From Valencia hispanica (Eukaryota > Chordata > Actinopteri > Cyprinodontiformes > Valenciidae): a stretch of 64,000 bases of DNA. The first letter of the stretch is position 1, and each line of letters begins with the position of its first letter. Of this stretch, positions 1 to 49,830 are shown one piece after another. The notes below the pieces were generated by a model. That model was not told where the DNA came from. It searched no databases and was given only the letters and a program-made list of their open reading frames with translations. The stretch is taken from contig OY747710.1 in the NCBI GenBank assembly GCA_963556495.2, forward strand, positions 40,497,000 to 40,560,999, read 5' to 3'. The position numbers and the translations under genes were made by a program.

Positions 1-118
1 AAGTCCTTCTTTTCTAGTCGTAGAGTTAGGGCTAGAGGCAAACCCTAAGCCACAAGCTAATTCATATTATCTCCAAGACACAATCTTTTTCTTTTTGGAC
101 TGTCTTCTGACAATCTAA

Positions 119-142
119 GTTAGGGTTAGGGACGGTTAGGGG
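119..142 (+). repeat. Short telomere-like TTAGGG patch
   Basis: GTTAGGGTTAGGGACGGTTA and flanking GGGATAGGGG give three to four TTAGGG-like units in intronic DNA. Confidence 0.6.
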
Positions 143-238
143 ATAGGGGTAGTGTCAGTCACCCACTATTTATAAATTGTTGTATTGTATGAGATAGCAG
201 TTTAAGATGTCTTCACATTGTTTTTATTGTGTCAATAG

Positions 239-37519
<37,281 letters not shown>

Positions 37520-39295
37520 CTGTCCAGATGTCTTCTGCAGCAGCATCAGCATCCCCCCCCCACACACACACATACACTCCAGCAGCAACATCAGCCAAAG
37601 GACGACACAAAAAAAAAAAAACTAGAGGTCCAGATGGTGAAGAAAGGAAGCTTTGACGACGATCTCCTGCCTGGGTGTCATTACCGTCAACTTCTCTCTT
37701 TTTTTTTTTTACTCAGAAAGCGGCTGGAGACTCAAACGGACAATCACCGGCAAGCTCTGTTTGAATAAACAAGGCGAATGTCACACTGAAAAAAAACAAC
37801 AAAAAAACTAAACATACTAAAATGAAAGAAATAAGGGAAGTGACTTCAGGGGCAAAGTATGTGACTACACTTGCCCTAATTTACAGCAGATGTTCTATTA
37901 GTGGACCAAGCAGTTCAAAAAGACTGAATCACTCCTCTTAAACTGACAATCTTCATTTCAAGTCGGCGTTAATGCATGGACAGGATAGCTGGGTGGTGTC
38001 AGGCTTCATCACTTTAAATCATTCAGCAACAACCAAACTGGTGCCTTACAGCAGTCCTACTGTCAACAGAGAGCAGCGTTCGTGTGCAGATGGTTCATCG
38101 AAGTCCAAAGCAAACGTTTTTATATGACGTTTTTTTTATATCATTTCAATGATTTGTTTACAGAGGAACAGAGTAAAAGGTTCTGAAATATGCCGTGTGT
38201 ATGTGAATATATGATAATCCCTTTTTACTTGCTTTCCTATTATTATTCTTATTATCTTTTTTCATGTATGCGGAATGTTATGTATTATAATTTTTTTGTA
38301 TAAACATATCTGATGAAAAAATCGTATGCCTTATGCTTGTCTCATGAACATTTCCCACTTTATTCCCCCTCTTCTTTATCTTCACTTTTGCTTTTCACCT
38401 TAGTGCCTTTTGTTCTTCAAACCCGCCCTTTTCTCCGTCTTCCAGTCTTCATCTCAGATCATGTCACATGGATGCAAAGACAATCAGAAATTGAAGTGCA
38501 AAAGTTCCTAATTAGCAGGAGCTTCTAAAGGTGGGTGTTGGAGTTGACCTTTTTCGAGCAATGAGTTAGCTGAACAACGGTATGCTTACCTGCTGAATTT
38601 AGAATACTTCTTGCACTGCAGGCGTGCCTGTAAATAGGTAAAAGAATACTCTCTTTTTTTATGTGCATCACAGACTCCTTTCTTTTCATCGTTTGGGTGA
38701 TTTTACAGATGAGCTGGCTGGACTGTTACTTATTTAGAAGGTGGCAATAATTGATCTTTGTGAACCAATGGGTTTTATCTTTGGTTAAGTTATTGTCCAA
38801 ATGTTTTTTTTTTTGTTTTGTTATGTTTTGTTTTTTTCCTGTATGAGACGGAGTGCGGCACGGTTTTCTCATACATTAAATATTATGCACTTTACAGCAC
38901 ACTTTCTTTCCTGCAGACCAAATATTGTAGAGTGATTCCCTCTGCTGTGTCACATATCATCTCTGATCTGTAGCCTTTTTCTCATGTTTTCTGTCTTACG
39001 GCGCATGCACAGCATACTGTTGCTGGGAATCGTTTAGCTGATTGTATAGCTTCCCTATACATTTGTGGACATATTCTGTATTAGCATGACTAAACTGTAT
39101 GAATAAGGTTTCTATTTTGTGCCTTACTCTCTTCCATGGCTTGCAACTGTGTAAAGCTCTCCTCTATAGGCACAAGGTGAAACATTTCTCTTTAATATGA
39201 CATATTTATGAAAAAAAATGGAGTTTGTTTAAAGTGATTTTAATTAATGTGTTCTCTAAAAATTATTGAATAAATCACATAATGGTGACCACAAA
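37520..39295 (+). other. nfatc1: nfatc1 3'UTR
   Basis: About 1.75 kb of AT-rich DNA with no recognised repeat follows the stop. An early AATAAA is present near 37765, but the best end is AATAAA at 39269-39274 followed by the GT/T-rich stretch TGTTCAGGTGTCTTTGTTAC. The exact cleavage site is inferred. Confidence 0.65.
39269..39274 (+). terminator. nfatc1: nfatc1 distal poly(A) signal
   Basis: AATAAA with a GT-rich downstream element 30-50 nt later. Confidence 0.65.
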
Positions 39296-40799
39296 TATTC
39301 TATGTTCAGGTGTCTTTGTTACTTTTACTTGGTTACTTTGTAAAGGTCTTCAATAACCCTGACATATTAAAAAAATTCCATTTTAAAACCTATTTTTTTA
39401 ATTATTACAGCTAAAACAAAAAATAACGCTGAAACACAACTGCAAATGGGTTGACTTACTATTTTAGTCCAATCTCTAGAAGTGATTTTACACTAGAGTC
39501 TCATTCCACCCGTTGCACGTGTGGGTTCAATGCCTTGGCCATGGGTATATCAACCTGTAAAAGGGGGAAGCTGAAATCAAACCCACAACTTTCTACTTGC
39601 AAGATGGCTTCTCTGTCTTTAAAGACCTCAGGACCCGTTCTCTTGTTAAAGTGTGAATGTTGAATGAAGCTAATAATAGCATGCGCTAACTACCTAGCAG
39701 GTAAAAGGTTAATGTTAAGTGAACAGACTAGTTGTTTAAAGCCATTAACATAACCCACTAACATGAAAATTATTTCACAGCGTTATTTTGCCATTATCTT
39801 GCCATTTCTTATTTCATCCCATGGAAGAGGTTCATTGGAGCATGTTTGTTCAGTATCTAGCTCAAAATGGCGGTTTGGGAAAAATGGTCAGGCACCTTCT
39901 AATAGCTTCTCTAACACAGCAAACTGGGTCACAATTTCCATGACTTCTTTTTGGCTATTCAAAAAAAAGTTTGGTTTTACCTTTCTGGCCTTAAGCAACA
40001 TTTGGTCCAAAGTTTCATGTGGAAATTTGCCAACACCTTCTTCACCATTCCTCCACAGGACAACCTCCTGCATGTTTTCTGGTGAGTATCTCTACCAGGT
40101 GGCGGCTGTGGATTAAACAGCTCCTCGCCATGGGAGCTGCCATGCTCCTGTGTACCACCTGCCAGTCTTACAGACTTTTTCCATCCAGCAAAGTTATGAG
40201 GCTCATGGTGACAGAAGGCAGGCCTAGGCTGTGCATCTGTACACGATCGTGGGGTGCCCAAAAATAGACCCACTATTTACAAATGCTGACACACCCCTTT
40301 TTCCAGGCACACAGTTCTTTTTACCTTAGGCTTCCTATCACAGGGTTATACCACTTGTAAAGAGGAAATGACTGAGGGCGATGGTTTTCCCACCCACCAA
40401 ACAGGCTTCAGAACTTCAATTGATTATAGAATACTTCACAATATATTTGGGTAATTCTAAAAATACAACTTGATATAAAATATTGTAAATTTTATTTACA
40501 ATTCTGATTAAAATAGCATATTGATGCTTGATGCAAAAAAAACAACAACAAAAACTCTGCTCTCTCCAAAGAAGAGATCTGAGACCTTACTCAAACACAA
40601 TGCACAGTACAGTTTATCGTCACTTTTTCCCTTATTTCTGCGACAGCAAGATAATAAATGATTTTGCCGTTAAACTATCTGCAGCTTGGTTCAATTATTT
40701 AGCTAAAAATAAAGCAATATTTTATTTACTTAAAACAATTCTCTAGTTCTGGATCTCTTGGTTCAAATAATTATGGCTTTTATATCTTAAAGATTCATC
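39296..40799. other. Intergenic, no recognised gene
   Basis: Begins just after the nfatc1 3' end. It contains a moderately complex stretch at 39840-40270 with a 61-codon minus-strand frame (39888-40073) that I do not recognise, and otherwise AT-rich DNA. Confidence 0.6.
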
Positions 40800-41320
40800 T
40801 CAAGAAAACAACCAACAGCAAACTCCTACTCTGAGTTTGAAGTCTTTACACTGGCTCCCTGTAGCTCAGAGAATAGACTTCAAAATACTTTTGCTAGTTT
40901 ATAAATCATTGAATGGCTTAGCGCCAAAGTAGGTTGAAGATCTACTGTTACTATACCAACCCCCCAGACCACTCAGGTCCTGGAATTCCAGTCTACTCAA
41001 CATCCCTAGAATCAGAACAAAACATGGAGAAGCAGCTTTCACTTTCTACGCTCCTCTAATCTGGAACAAACTTCCAGACAACTGCAAAGCTGCTGAAACA
41101 CTGAGTTCTTTTAAATCAAGGCTAAAAACGTATCTGTTTAGAGCTGCCTTTGAGTAATGTTTTCATGGATCATATGTTTTGTGTGTGCTTCTTTATTGCT
41201 TTTTTACTTTATATGCTTTGTCTGTGTTTTACTGCTATTTTTATTTTACCCCTTAATCATGTAAAGCACCTTGAATTACCTTGTTGTTGAAAGTGTGCTA
41301 TACAAATAAAATTACCTTGC
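40800..41320 (+). mobile_element. LINE 3' end (L2/CR1-like), reverse-transcriptase C-terminus plus tail
   Basis: The sense translation retains LHWLPVAQRIDFKILLLVYK, then (after a stop) LIWNKLPDNCKAAETLSSFK and RLKTYLFRAAFE, the well-known C-terminus of fish L2-like elements. It ends in the 3' tail 'GTAAAGCACCTTGAATTACC' ... 'GCTATACAAATAAAATTACC'. It is 5'-truncated with one in-frame stop after LNGLAPK. Confidence 0.85.
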
Positions 41321-41389
41321 CTTAATTGCCTTTAATAAAGTAATCACTCATGATCTCTTCTCCATCCTTGTCTCTAAATAACCTGGTAT

Positions 41390-41640
41390 CTATTTAGCTG
41401 TTGAGAAGGGACGCATACATTCTAAAACTGACTGGGTTAAAAATAATCCAATTTTGGTTCAAATAAGGGCTGATCCAACCCTGGGTACATTTAACACAAC
41501 AGGTTTGGGTTAGATTTTCAGCCTTGAAATCGGTTAAAGGGTGTAAAATCTAATGTAAAAGCTACCAAATAGTGGGTTAGAATAGCCCAAACCTGAATAA
41601 CTAGGGAAATAACACTTGGGTTTAGGCAAATGTTTTAATT
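41390..41640. repeat. TGGGTT/AACCCA-rich repeat, probably MITE-derived
   Basis: Irregularly spaced TGGGTT and AACCC motifs resemble a common fish MITE family. Ends were not resolved. Confidence 0.3.
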
Positions 41641-43375
41641 CTATTTTTTTAGGCTTAGTTCTGTATCGCGAAAAAATAAAAAGCATACACTAAATCCAAA
41701 GAGTTGATCGGGCTTGGTTATGACACACCTGGTTCTGTGATTCTGTTTTTCTCCTACTATCTGTGACTCAGAACTCAGCTGCCTTGGGTGCTTGAACCTT
41801 TGGGAAAGGAGTCACCATGAGGTGGTGATCAACCAATCAGAGGGAAAATAAGTCAAACGGATTGTATTGTTTTTTTAGTTGTTTTTTTTTTTAGCCAGAT
41901 TGTAAACAAATTATAAAACTTTAGCCTAAAACTGTTTACCATTCAAGATTTCAAAGTGTAATCGCATTCTGATTAATAACATGAAAAGCTCACATTAAAG
42001 ATTCAACAGATTAATTAAAAGTTAAAGTTAACTACGTTTTTGAAAACGTTTTAGTCATTTCTATATTAGCACAGCTTTGATACTTTGAGTGACATTCAGG
42101 AAAGAAACATAGGACTCAAAAAGCGTTGACATTTTTCAAACTCAGGACGTCATCTGCATGGGATAAAGTTGTTGTTGCTAAAATGTCAAGTAATGAAGAG
42201 CCTTATTGAATATGTGAGTGCAGGTGAAATGTTTAATCTTGCACAATAGATTCAGTGAAACTTCTAGTCTCTTACCCAACAATCCGGGGCAGAATGTTGA
42301 CCAGATATTTGGCTAAAACTATCCAACCTTTGTCCCAATGCCAAAACCTCACCATTTGGGACTATTTTTGTGTGTAAGAGTTGTACTTACATTTTCTTAA
42401 AAGAAGTATGATATTTGCCGATGGCTGATCAAATGGACAGTCACACCTACTCATGGTAAACGTGCATCTCATTGGTAAGAATATCACACAAAAGCAAAAG
42501 AAAAATGTCAATCCCAGATTATAACCACTGCAATGAGTGGCTTTTTCGCCCCTAGGTCAACATGTACATAACACCTGGCAAAGGGCATGACTTAAAAGTT
42601 TCGCTCTACAGATTTATAGAGTCTTTACTGCCTCACTTCCTCTATTGTATTCCCACAGAGCGCTTGATTTGGGCTTGTATAAAGGCAGGGGACAGGTACA
42701 GCCCTGTAGCCGCAGTCCTCGCCTCTGATCGGCCATCTGCAGCCAGTAAATCCTCTGTATAGCTCTGTTATGGAGGGCATGTTGAGAAAACCATGGGGGT
42801 GGTTTTAAGAGACCTTTTAAGAGATAATTGCTTGACCATACTGGAGAACCTGTGATAGTTCTGCCCCATAAGCCAATGCCGCATTTGATCCCTGCGTCAG
42901 TTTTTGTGATTTCTTTATTCTACAGTAACATATGTTAGATGACCATAAAAAGACCTTCTTATCAGTTACCTTTGGGATGTAGATGAGGACCATGTGTGTT
43001 TGAGTCTGCGCGTGTGAGTCTGAGCACGTGTTTACATATGTTTCTTGAATCTGTTGAGGGCGGGAGCGCGTAGCTCCACAGGTGTGCACCCACCACTTTT
43101 ATTGGACCAATTCACATGTGACAGGTTGAGCAGATGACATGGTCACATCGTTGCATACCTACTGACAAATCACCTTTTTAAAAGACAGTTTAAGAGACAC
43201 TTAGAAACGGCATCCAGATGGGCCCTGGAAAATTGTGTTCTGTCTTTTACTCATCATCTGCAATCATTCAGCTTGATTCGCTTTTTTTGAGAAGCATTAA
43301 ATATTGAGAAAAATATATAAAATTTAGTGATGGGACAGATGTCTAGTCTTTAGGTTTGTATATTCACAACATATA

Positions 43376-44000
43376 CAGTGCTTTGCAAAATGTTCATAAT
43401 CATTATCTGAATCTCTATCCTAGTTTTCTTTTTTTTTTAAGGCCTCAAACAGGTTATTTCCTTTGGAATTCCCCTACATGTATCTCTGCTCCGGCTGAAT
43501 AAAAGCATCCCCACAGCATCATGCCACCCACACCATGTTTCACTGCGGGGAAGGTGTGTTCAGAGTGATTTGCAGTGTTATTGTTTTGCTACACATTGCA
43601 TTTCAGATGGAGGCGACAAAGTTCAAGTTTGATGTGATATGACCAGAGTACTTTCTCCCACATGTCGCACATCCCGCTGTGCCCCATGTTGGTATATTGA
43701 AAATAGGAATTCTTATGGATGTATTTGTGTCACTTTTCCCTAAAAGCCAGATTGGAGTTCCAAAATGATAGTGGTCCTTTCAACAGATTTTCACACCAGA
43801 GTTGTGGACCTCTTCAGCTCCTCTAGAGTTATTATGGGCCTTTTCACTGCTCATATGAACAATGCCTGTAAGTTTAGGTTAATGGACATGTCTTGCTGTT
43901 CAGATTTAGCAATATTTTGTACCCTTTCCATTTTGAAAGGATGGTTTAAAGAAGGCTCTATGAGATGTTTAAAACCTGGTTTTTATTTGGGGGTGTTGGA
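43376..44000 (-). mobile_element. Tc1-like transposon relic
   Basis: The left terminus 'TACAGTGCTTTGCAAAATGTTC' type is at 43376. Antisense transposase landmarks are 'AAAAGCATCCCCACAGCATC' near 43501, 'ACACCATGTTTCACTGCGGG' near 43531, 'CCAGAGTACTTTCTCCCACA' near 43641, and 'CTCCTCTAGAGTTATTATGG' near 43818. The right end is degraded. Confidence 0.8.
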
Positions 44001-44329
44001 GTATAGTAGACCAGAGTGCAAATGCATGACAGTTTTTTAAGAAGTTTCAAAGATGTAATACTGCTCAAAGTACAGTTAAGTTTGTTGTTGTAGCCGACCA
44101 AATTTCCGCGTGCTCCATTTTTCATAGAGAGAAGAGTAAAAAGAAGAAAGGCATCTGAAGCAATCATTCCCCCACCCCTTTTGTTTGCTGTAAATGTTTT
44201 GGTACATATGCAGAATGTTTATGTTGAAGGTAGCATGCATTAGGAATGCCCCTAATGGGAGGCAGTAAAAGCCCTTGCTAGTCAAGAGTTCAGGCAGGTG
44301 CAGACTCTTACAGTAGATAAAGGAGCCTG

Positions 44330-44640
44330 GCACTGGAGAGGAGTTCACGACAATCACTGTGAGGCTTTTAGACGCCTTCTCCAAGCTCAATCTTCATTTC
44401 CCCTGACACTGATTTTACAATAAGGATCCGGAGAAAAGGGGATGTCCATCTTCATTTTAATGATCCCTCATTATTGACTACTGGCAGGGAGGGGGCGGGC
44501 AAAAGGTAATGATTCTTTGTCTTTGCTGGCCAATCACCCCTCTTAAAGGGATGAGTCTCTAAACAAGGCCACTAATGGATGCCCAGCGTGACCTAAAGAT
44601 GACCCCATGCACAACCCCTGAGTACCGACTTCCCGAAATG
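44330..44640. other. Candidate conserved non-coding block
   Basis: About 310 bp of repeat-free sequence with balanced composition between repeat-rich neighbours ('CAATAAGGATCCGGAG', 'AAAGGTAATGATTC', 'CCACTAATGGATGCCC'). It contains ATTA-type homeodomain cores. Conservation has not been tested. Confidence 0.25.
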
Positions 44641-45084
44641 AACGAGTTTTTTCTTTTTACTTACTGGTTATTTGTTCAAATGGTGGGCAGAATGATATGC
44701 ATAAACATTTAACCACAAAACATGCCTGGTCTGGTGATATTAATTGTGGGGAAACATGGCTCCCTTTCTACAGTCTTGCTTGCCTATTGTTGTTTGTTTG
44801 GCTGGCCAAAAGCTGTGTGAGGGCTTTAAAACATGCAAACAACATGAATGTAACAAGATTTATGTTAAAATTATTAAATAGTTTTATTTTTGATTACTTT
44901 CTGAATGAATATTCATTGGTGTTGGTTTAGCTTCTTAGAGCTATTGTTTATCAACATAATGCATTGATAAGACAGTTTACCCTGAAATCGGAAACTGCCT
45001 ACTTAGACAGAAAAGGTTTTTTCAAAACGTATGCTAACAATTTAGCTAGTTAGCCAAAATGACCAGAAATTTGTTTAAGAGTCA

Positions 45085-45185
45085 AGCTGAAGCTCTCAAA
45101 CGACATATCAAATTTCAAGCATGGTGGTAGAAGTAGCATGCTGTGAGGTTGTTTCGTTGCTAGTGGACTACATCTAAATTCTTCC
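45085..45185 (+). mobile_element. Small Tc1-like transposase scrap
   Basis: Near 45115-45175 the frame reads FKHGGRSSML*GCFVASG, a mutated version of the Tc1 F-KHGGGS-MLWGCF-ASG block. The surrounding sequence is unrecognised. Confidence 0.55.
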
Positions 45186-45599
45186 ACTTCCCCTCTAATC
45201 AATAAGTCTATCAACTTTTTGAGTGTTCAAACATGGCTGATCTGAAACACACATCTAAACGTTTGGAATGGCAGTCCAAAGCTCTGACCTTGACACTACT
45301 AAACGTTTGTGGACTAGGATTGGAAGCAAGGTCAACGCCAACAAATAGACAAATGGAAATTAGTTCAACCAGCCCTGCAAAGATGTCTACAAAATGTGTT
45401 GTTATTGTGCAACTTGCTGAAAATTTTTACAATCTCATTATTAGTTGATGTGTAAAGGTGCAGCCAGTCCCTGATTTGAAAAGTTTTATTTTCATAATTT
45501 CACCATCCTGGAAAAGAATAGTTCAAATAAATAATTAAAAGCAAAAAAACGATTTCAAGTTTTGCCCACCATGAATAGGTCTACAACTGCAAACTCACT

Positions 45600-46400
45600 C
45601 ACCATTATTTATTAGGCACACATTATTTACTAAGCACACTCTGCTGGTAAGCGGGTTTGCTTTCAGAACTACCTGAATTCTTTGTCACATAGAATAGCCG
45701 CCTGCACATCCGTTGGATAAAGATCTGTTGATTGCAGAGCCTTTTGAAGTACGGCCTCAAACTTTGTCATGTTCAAGAAACCTGTTGAGATGATTTGAGC
45801 TTTGTAACAAGGTGCATTATCCCGCTAAAAGTGGTTTTCAGAATAAAAACTGTAGCATCAAAGCAACACTCATGAGCCCAAAGTCCATCCATCCATCCAT
45901 CCATTGACCACAAACAAAATATCCCCCACACCACTTCACCAGGAACAAGACTAGATCCTTGATACATGGTAGGTAGGTTTAATGGTTTTATGTTGTCTTT
46001 GCTAAATTCTGCTATACCGTGTGTTTTTACATTAGTTGTAATGAAAGTTCATTAGAGCTATTGTGACTTTCCATCTTCTGGAACCAGTCTTAGCATTCTC
46101 ATCTGACATGACAATTTCTTCCACTCAACTGCCATTCGTTGGTTATTTTCTCTTTCCATGACGCTTTTCTTGAAAAGAAACGTGGCTGTGCATAGATCAG
46201 GAGTTTCTGAAATCTTCTGACCTGTCAATCCAACTTAAAACAAACAAACCATGGCACCTTCAAGGTCCTTTACATACCTCTGTCTTCCCCATTCAGTGTT
46301 CAGTAAGACAACTTCATCACACCAAGATGCCTAAATGCATTGAGTTGCCTCATAATTGGCTGAATTACCATTTGTATTTTGTTTCTAATTCATTTAACCC
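45600..46400 (-). mobile_element. Degenerate Tc1/mariner-family element
   Basis: On the minus strand it contains 'CAATTATGAGGCAACTCAATGC' type text, 'TTTCAGAAACTCCTGATCTA' and a terminal 'CCTAATAAATAATGG'. These follow a widespread fish Tc1 family with ends around TTATTAGG. A (CCAT)n tract at 45883-45904 lies inside. No frame survives. Confidence 0.65.
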
Positions 46401-47154
46401 TGTTCAGGACTGCAGATGCCTGGAACCTCTCCCAGCAATCATTGGCTGATACACTCCTAAGCAGATCCATCACAGTACCTGTTGATATTAAGCTTAACCC
46501 TTAAAAGGATTTGGCACCAGTCAACGCTCAAGAATATATATCCATATCACAATTCATGACTAGAGCTCACGTTTTCCAAAATGTGAATGTAAACAACCTG
46601 ATCACATCATTTTACTATTTTTATACTCCTCTTGAATTTGTGTGGACATGCAAATCAGTCAGCCTGTACTGTTGTGAAAATAATGAACACTGCTTTGCTT
46701 TAGCATCCAGTGGCTTTTTAAAGCATACTTCACACCACTGAAGAAATACACTCAGGTATTAGTTGTTCTGGCTTGATTGTCTGATGGATGATGGGGTGGA
46801 TGTGGGGGAGGGGTCATTAGGAGAATTCATCTACAAGGCTCCTTGAGCAATACTAGACGAAACTGACCACAAGACAACCCTATCATTCTCAAAGATTACC
46901 TGTCTCCTATACTGAACAGTATATGAATGTTTTATCATAAAAGCTTTTCTTTTTTGCTAAGTGCCTCCTTGAGTGTTTGCTTTTAAATTTTGATTACTTT
47001 ATGTCTTGTTGCTAAGAAGAAGAAAAAAAATCCTTCAGTCCATTTGAATATAATGGCCTTAACGGGAAAAGTAATCTCTGTTGCTTAACTGACAGGGTAC
47101 ATAACCAATGTGGAATCCGACACAAAGAGCGTGAAAACTTAGACAATGTGGCAG

Positions 47155-47300
47155 AGATTGTGACTAGAGTCACAGACTTGGACAGTAGTTGCATTTCAGT
47201 CACAAACCTTAAGATTTCACACTTTACCTAGACTCTCACGCTAGACTCAAGACTTGACTTATACTTGTGGGCTTTTGATCTTGGGTAATCAGAGTTTGAA
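47155..47300. repeat. GACTTG-rich degenerate minisatellite, segment 1
   Basis: Irregular repeats of ACTTG, GACTTG and AGACTC text. The same pattern resumes at 48005 and 49385, suggesting one array broken by later insertions. Confidence 0.5.
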
Positions 47301-47929
47301 CAAGTAGGTGTGTAAACGACAAACAGATTATCTGCTTCACAAGCACTTTTTTTCCCTGTGAAATGTGTGCCGGGTTTATTAGCCAGTGAACCGGGGACTT
47401 TGGGCTGGTTTAAAACAATTTGGTAATGTTAGCTGTAGCTTTATATTGTTCACCGCACAGATCTCTTACCAAATTAATGCAGCATTAAATAATTTAGTGT
47501 AATTTTAGAAGAAAAATTATCATGCCAGATGTACAATTAAAAAGGGACTTCTCACACATCAAAAATTTAGGCAATTTCTGTTCATTTCACTCTCTGTAAT
47601 TTACGCACTGTGGCTCACTTATTAGGTTAGAATTTATAGTGTACTTTGAAACATATTTACTGTTTGGTCAACCAAGGTTTTAACTAGATATATAACTTGG
47701 CTTTCTAAACATCCTAAAAATTCTACAACTCAGGGGATCCCTCCAGACTTCTGCAGGGCAATATTTAGTGAAGGGGGTGCACAATAACATATGTAATTAC
47801 AAAGACATTTGCCTTTATTTAATAACAGCTAGAACATTATTATTTTTTGTCTGGATTACAACTTTTATTTACTTCTTTTTATTTTGCCACTGCAATGTAA
47901 TCTTCAATTGTTAGGGTTATCTTTTGTTT

Positions 47930-48018
47930 GTGTATTGTGTTATGTCATGTTTTTATCATGTGAAGCACTTTGAACTGCCTGGTTGCTGAATGGTGCTATA
48001 CAAATAAACTTGACTTGA
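47930..48018 (+). mobile_element. LINE 3' tail fragment
   Basis: 'GTGAAGCACTTTGAACTGCC' ... 'GGTGCTATACAAATAAACTT' is an L2-like 3' tail, like those at 41270, 49330 and 51880. It ends within ACTTG repeats. Confidence 0.65.
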
Positions 48019-48414
48019 CTTGGGCTTGCTCCTCGAGGACTTCTGGCTTCACTTGGACTTGGGACAAAAATAATTAAGGCTCGAGTTTTTAATCTTCACA
48101 GAAGGTACATCTGGTCTGGTGTTCTGTTGAGCTGTTAGACCTTCCTGGATGGAGGCATTGGGTGAGATACTGCTGCCAACAACTTAACATTCTCCTCTAG
48201 AGAGGATGCACTTGGCACTGTCTTTCAGTGTTTAACTGTGTCTCTCCTGGACAAAGCTACTGGCTGAGCTTTTGTTGTTCCTAACTGTATGTTGTTTTTT
48301 TTTTATCCTATACCCTTTAATAAGGGCCCAGAGCGTATCTGTTAGGATTCTCTCCAAGACGAAGCCACTAAAGGTACAACTACTGCCATTAACTTCTTAC
48401 TTTTCTCTAATATA

Positions 48415-48944
48415 AGGCGCTTTTCCACTTGACGAGTTCTGGGACATTTACGAGAGGGAAAATCTGATGGGGTAAGTCCATTGGCCCGCTCCTCTCAGCT
48501 GTCGTATCGCCATACAAAATTGTCCCTTCAAGGAATTTACTAAGACGTCATGATATTGCAGTGAGTGGTGTCACAGATCAGCACCGAAATGTGCCCACAG
48601 CAGAAGAGAATAACAAGAGATCAACGATGGAAGAAGCAGGGATTGTTGCAATGTTTCTATTCGCTATGTTATTATACACTACTTCGCTAGCAACTCTTCC
48701 AGTTTTACAAAGCTGGTTGTTTGGCGACTGTTTAATTTCCCACTGAGTTACAACCAATCAGCACGAGTTAACCACAAGTCCCGTCCAGCGACTCTACTGG
48801 GCCATTTCCGAGTACATACCCCAAAGCTGGAACTCGGTTGGCTCCTGAAATGGCCCTGAAAGCGCCCCTGTTAGGCTGGCCCGGTGGAGATAGCATGAAG
48901 GTCCGGTAAAATTACTCGGAAGTTCCAATAGTGGAAATGCACCT
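48415..48944. mobile_element. MITE with AGGCGCTTTTCCACT ends
   Basis: The left end AGGCGCTTTTCCACT and right end AGTGGAAATGCACCT are inverse with two mismatches, 530 bp apart. The interior has no transposase. ATA sits beside both ends, so the target duplication cannot be read unambiguously. Confidence 0.7.
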
Positions 48945-48989
48945 ATAGTACACATTTGTTTTTTGTGCGGGTGCTCTGTATTCCCAAAT

Positions 48990-49376
48990 CCCCAGTCAGT
49001 CATGGCAGAAGGCTGCTCACACTGAATCTCCCACCAGGTTCTGGTTCTGCTGGAGGGTTCTTCCTGTCAAATGGTAGTTTTCCTTTCCTCTTTCACTACA
49101 TGCATGCTTGTTATGAGGAATTGTTGCAAAGTAAACAAAATGATGCAAGAGATTGTCCACTGTTGCTACAAGCGCATCCAGGAGGAGTAAATGTTCCAAG
49201 GTAATGACTCAATACAATCTGATCAATCTGCAACCAATTTGAATAATAGACTGTTGATAACAAGGATCAACTGGAATGCATGTATTATTGGATTGAACTG
49301 ACTTATTTTCACTTTTTTGTAAAGTGCCTTGAGATGACGTGTTGTGATTTGGCACTATACAAATAAACTGAATTGT
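48990..49376 (+). mobile_element. Non-LTR retrotransposon 3' end
   Basis: 'GTTCTGCTGGAGGGTTCTTC', 'TACATGCATGCTTGTTATGA', 'AAAGTGCCTTGAGATGACG' and 'CACTATACAAATAAACTGAA' follow, in order, a frequent fish LINE 3' untranslated end. 5'-truncated. Confidence 0.7.
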
Positions 49377-49384
49377 ATCAACTC

Positions 49385-49830
49385 TCTCCTCAGACATTTA
49401 AGACTTGTCACTCAGAGACTTGTACCTGAATTGGACAAGACTTGAAACTTGACTTTTACTTGCTCCATACAGATTAGAGACTTGGCTTGGACTAGTCCCT
49501 CAACGGCTTGAGACTTGACTTTGACCTGACCCTAAAAAACCTTTAAATTTGCTAGGTTTTGCTCTACAAAGACTTGAGAATTGACATGGACTTAGTACTC
49601 TAAGACTTGGAACTTGACCTACACTTGCACCTCAGTGAATTATGACTGCACTTTGACCTTTTGCAAATGTATTGATATTTGAATTGGACTTGGCAATCAA
49701 AAAGTTAAGACTTTACTTGAACCTATTTCTTGAATACTTTAGATTTAATTTGGGATCGCCCCTCAAAAACCTTTGCCTTGACTTGGACTTGTCCATCAAA
49801 GACTTCACTTGGACTTGGGAGAAAATTGCT
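49385..49830. repeat. GACTTG-rich degenerate minisatellite, segment 3
   Basis: Dozens of variants of AGACTTG, GACTTGGA and ACTTGAC are spread over 450 bp with irregular 20-40 bp spacing. It is too diverged for a clean consensus. Confidence 0.65.
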
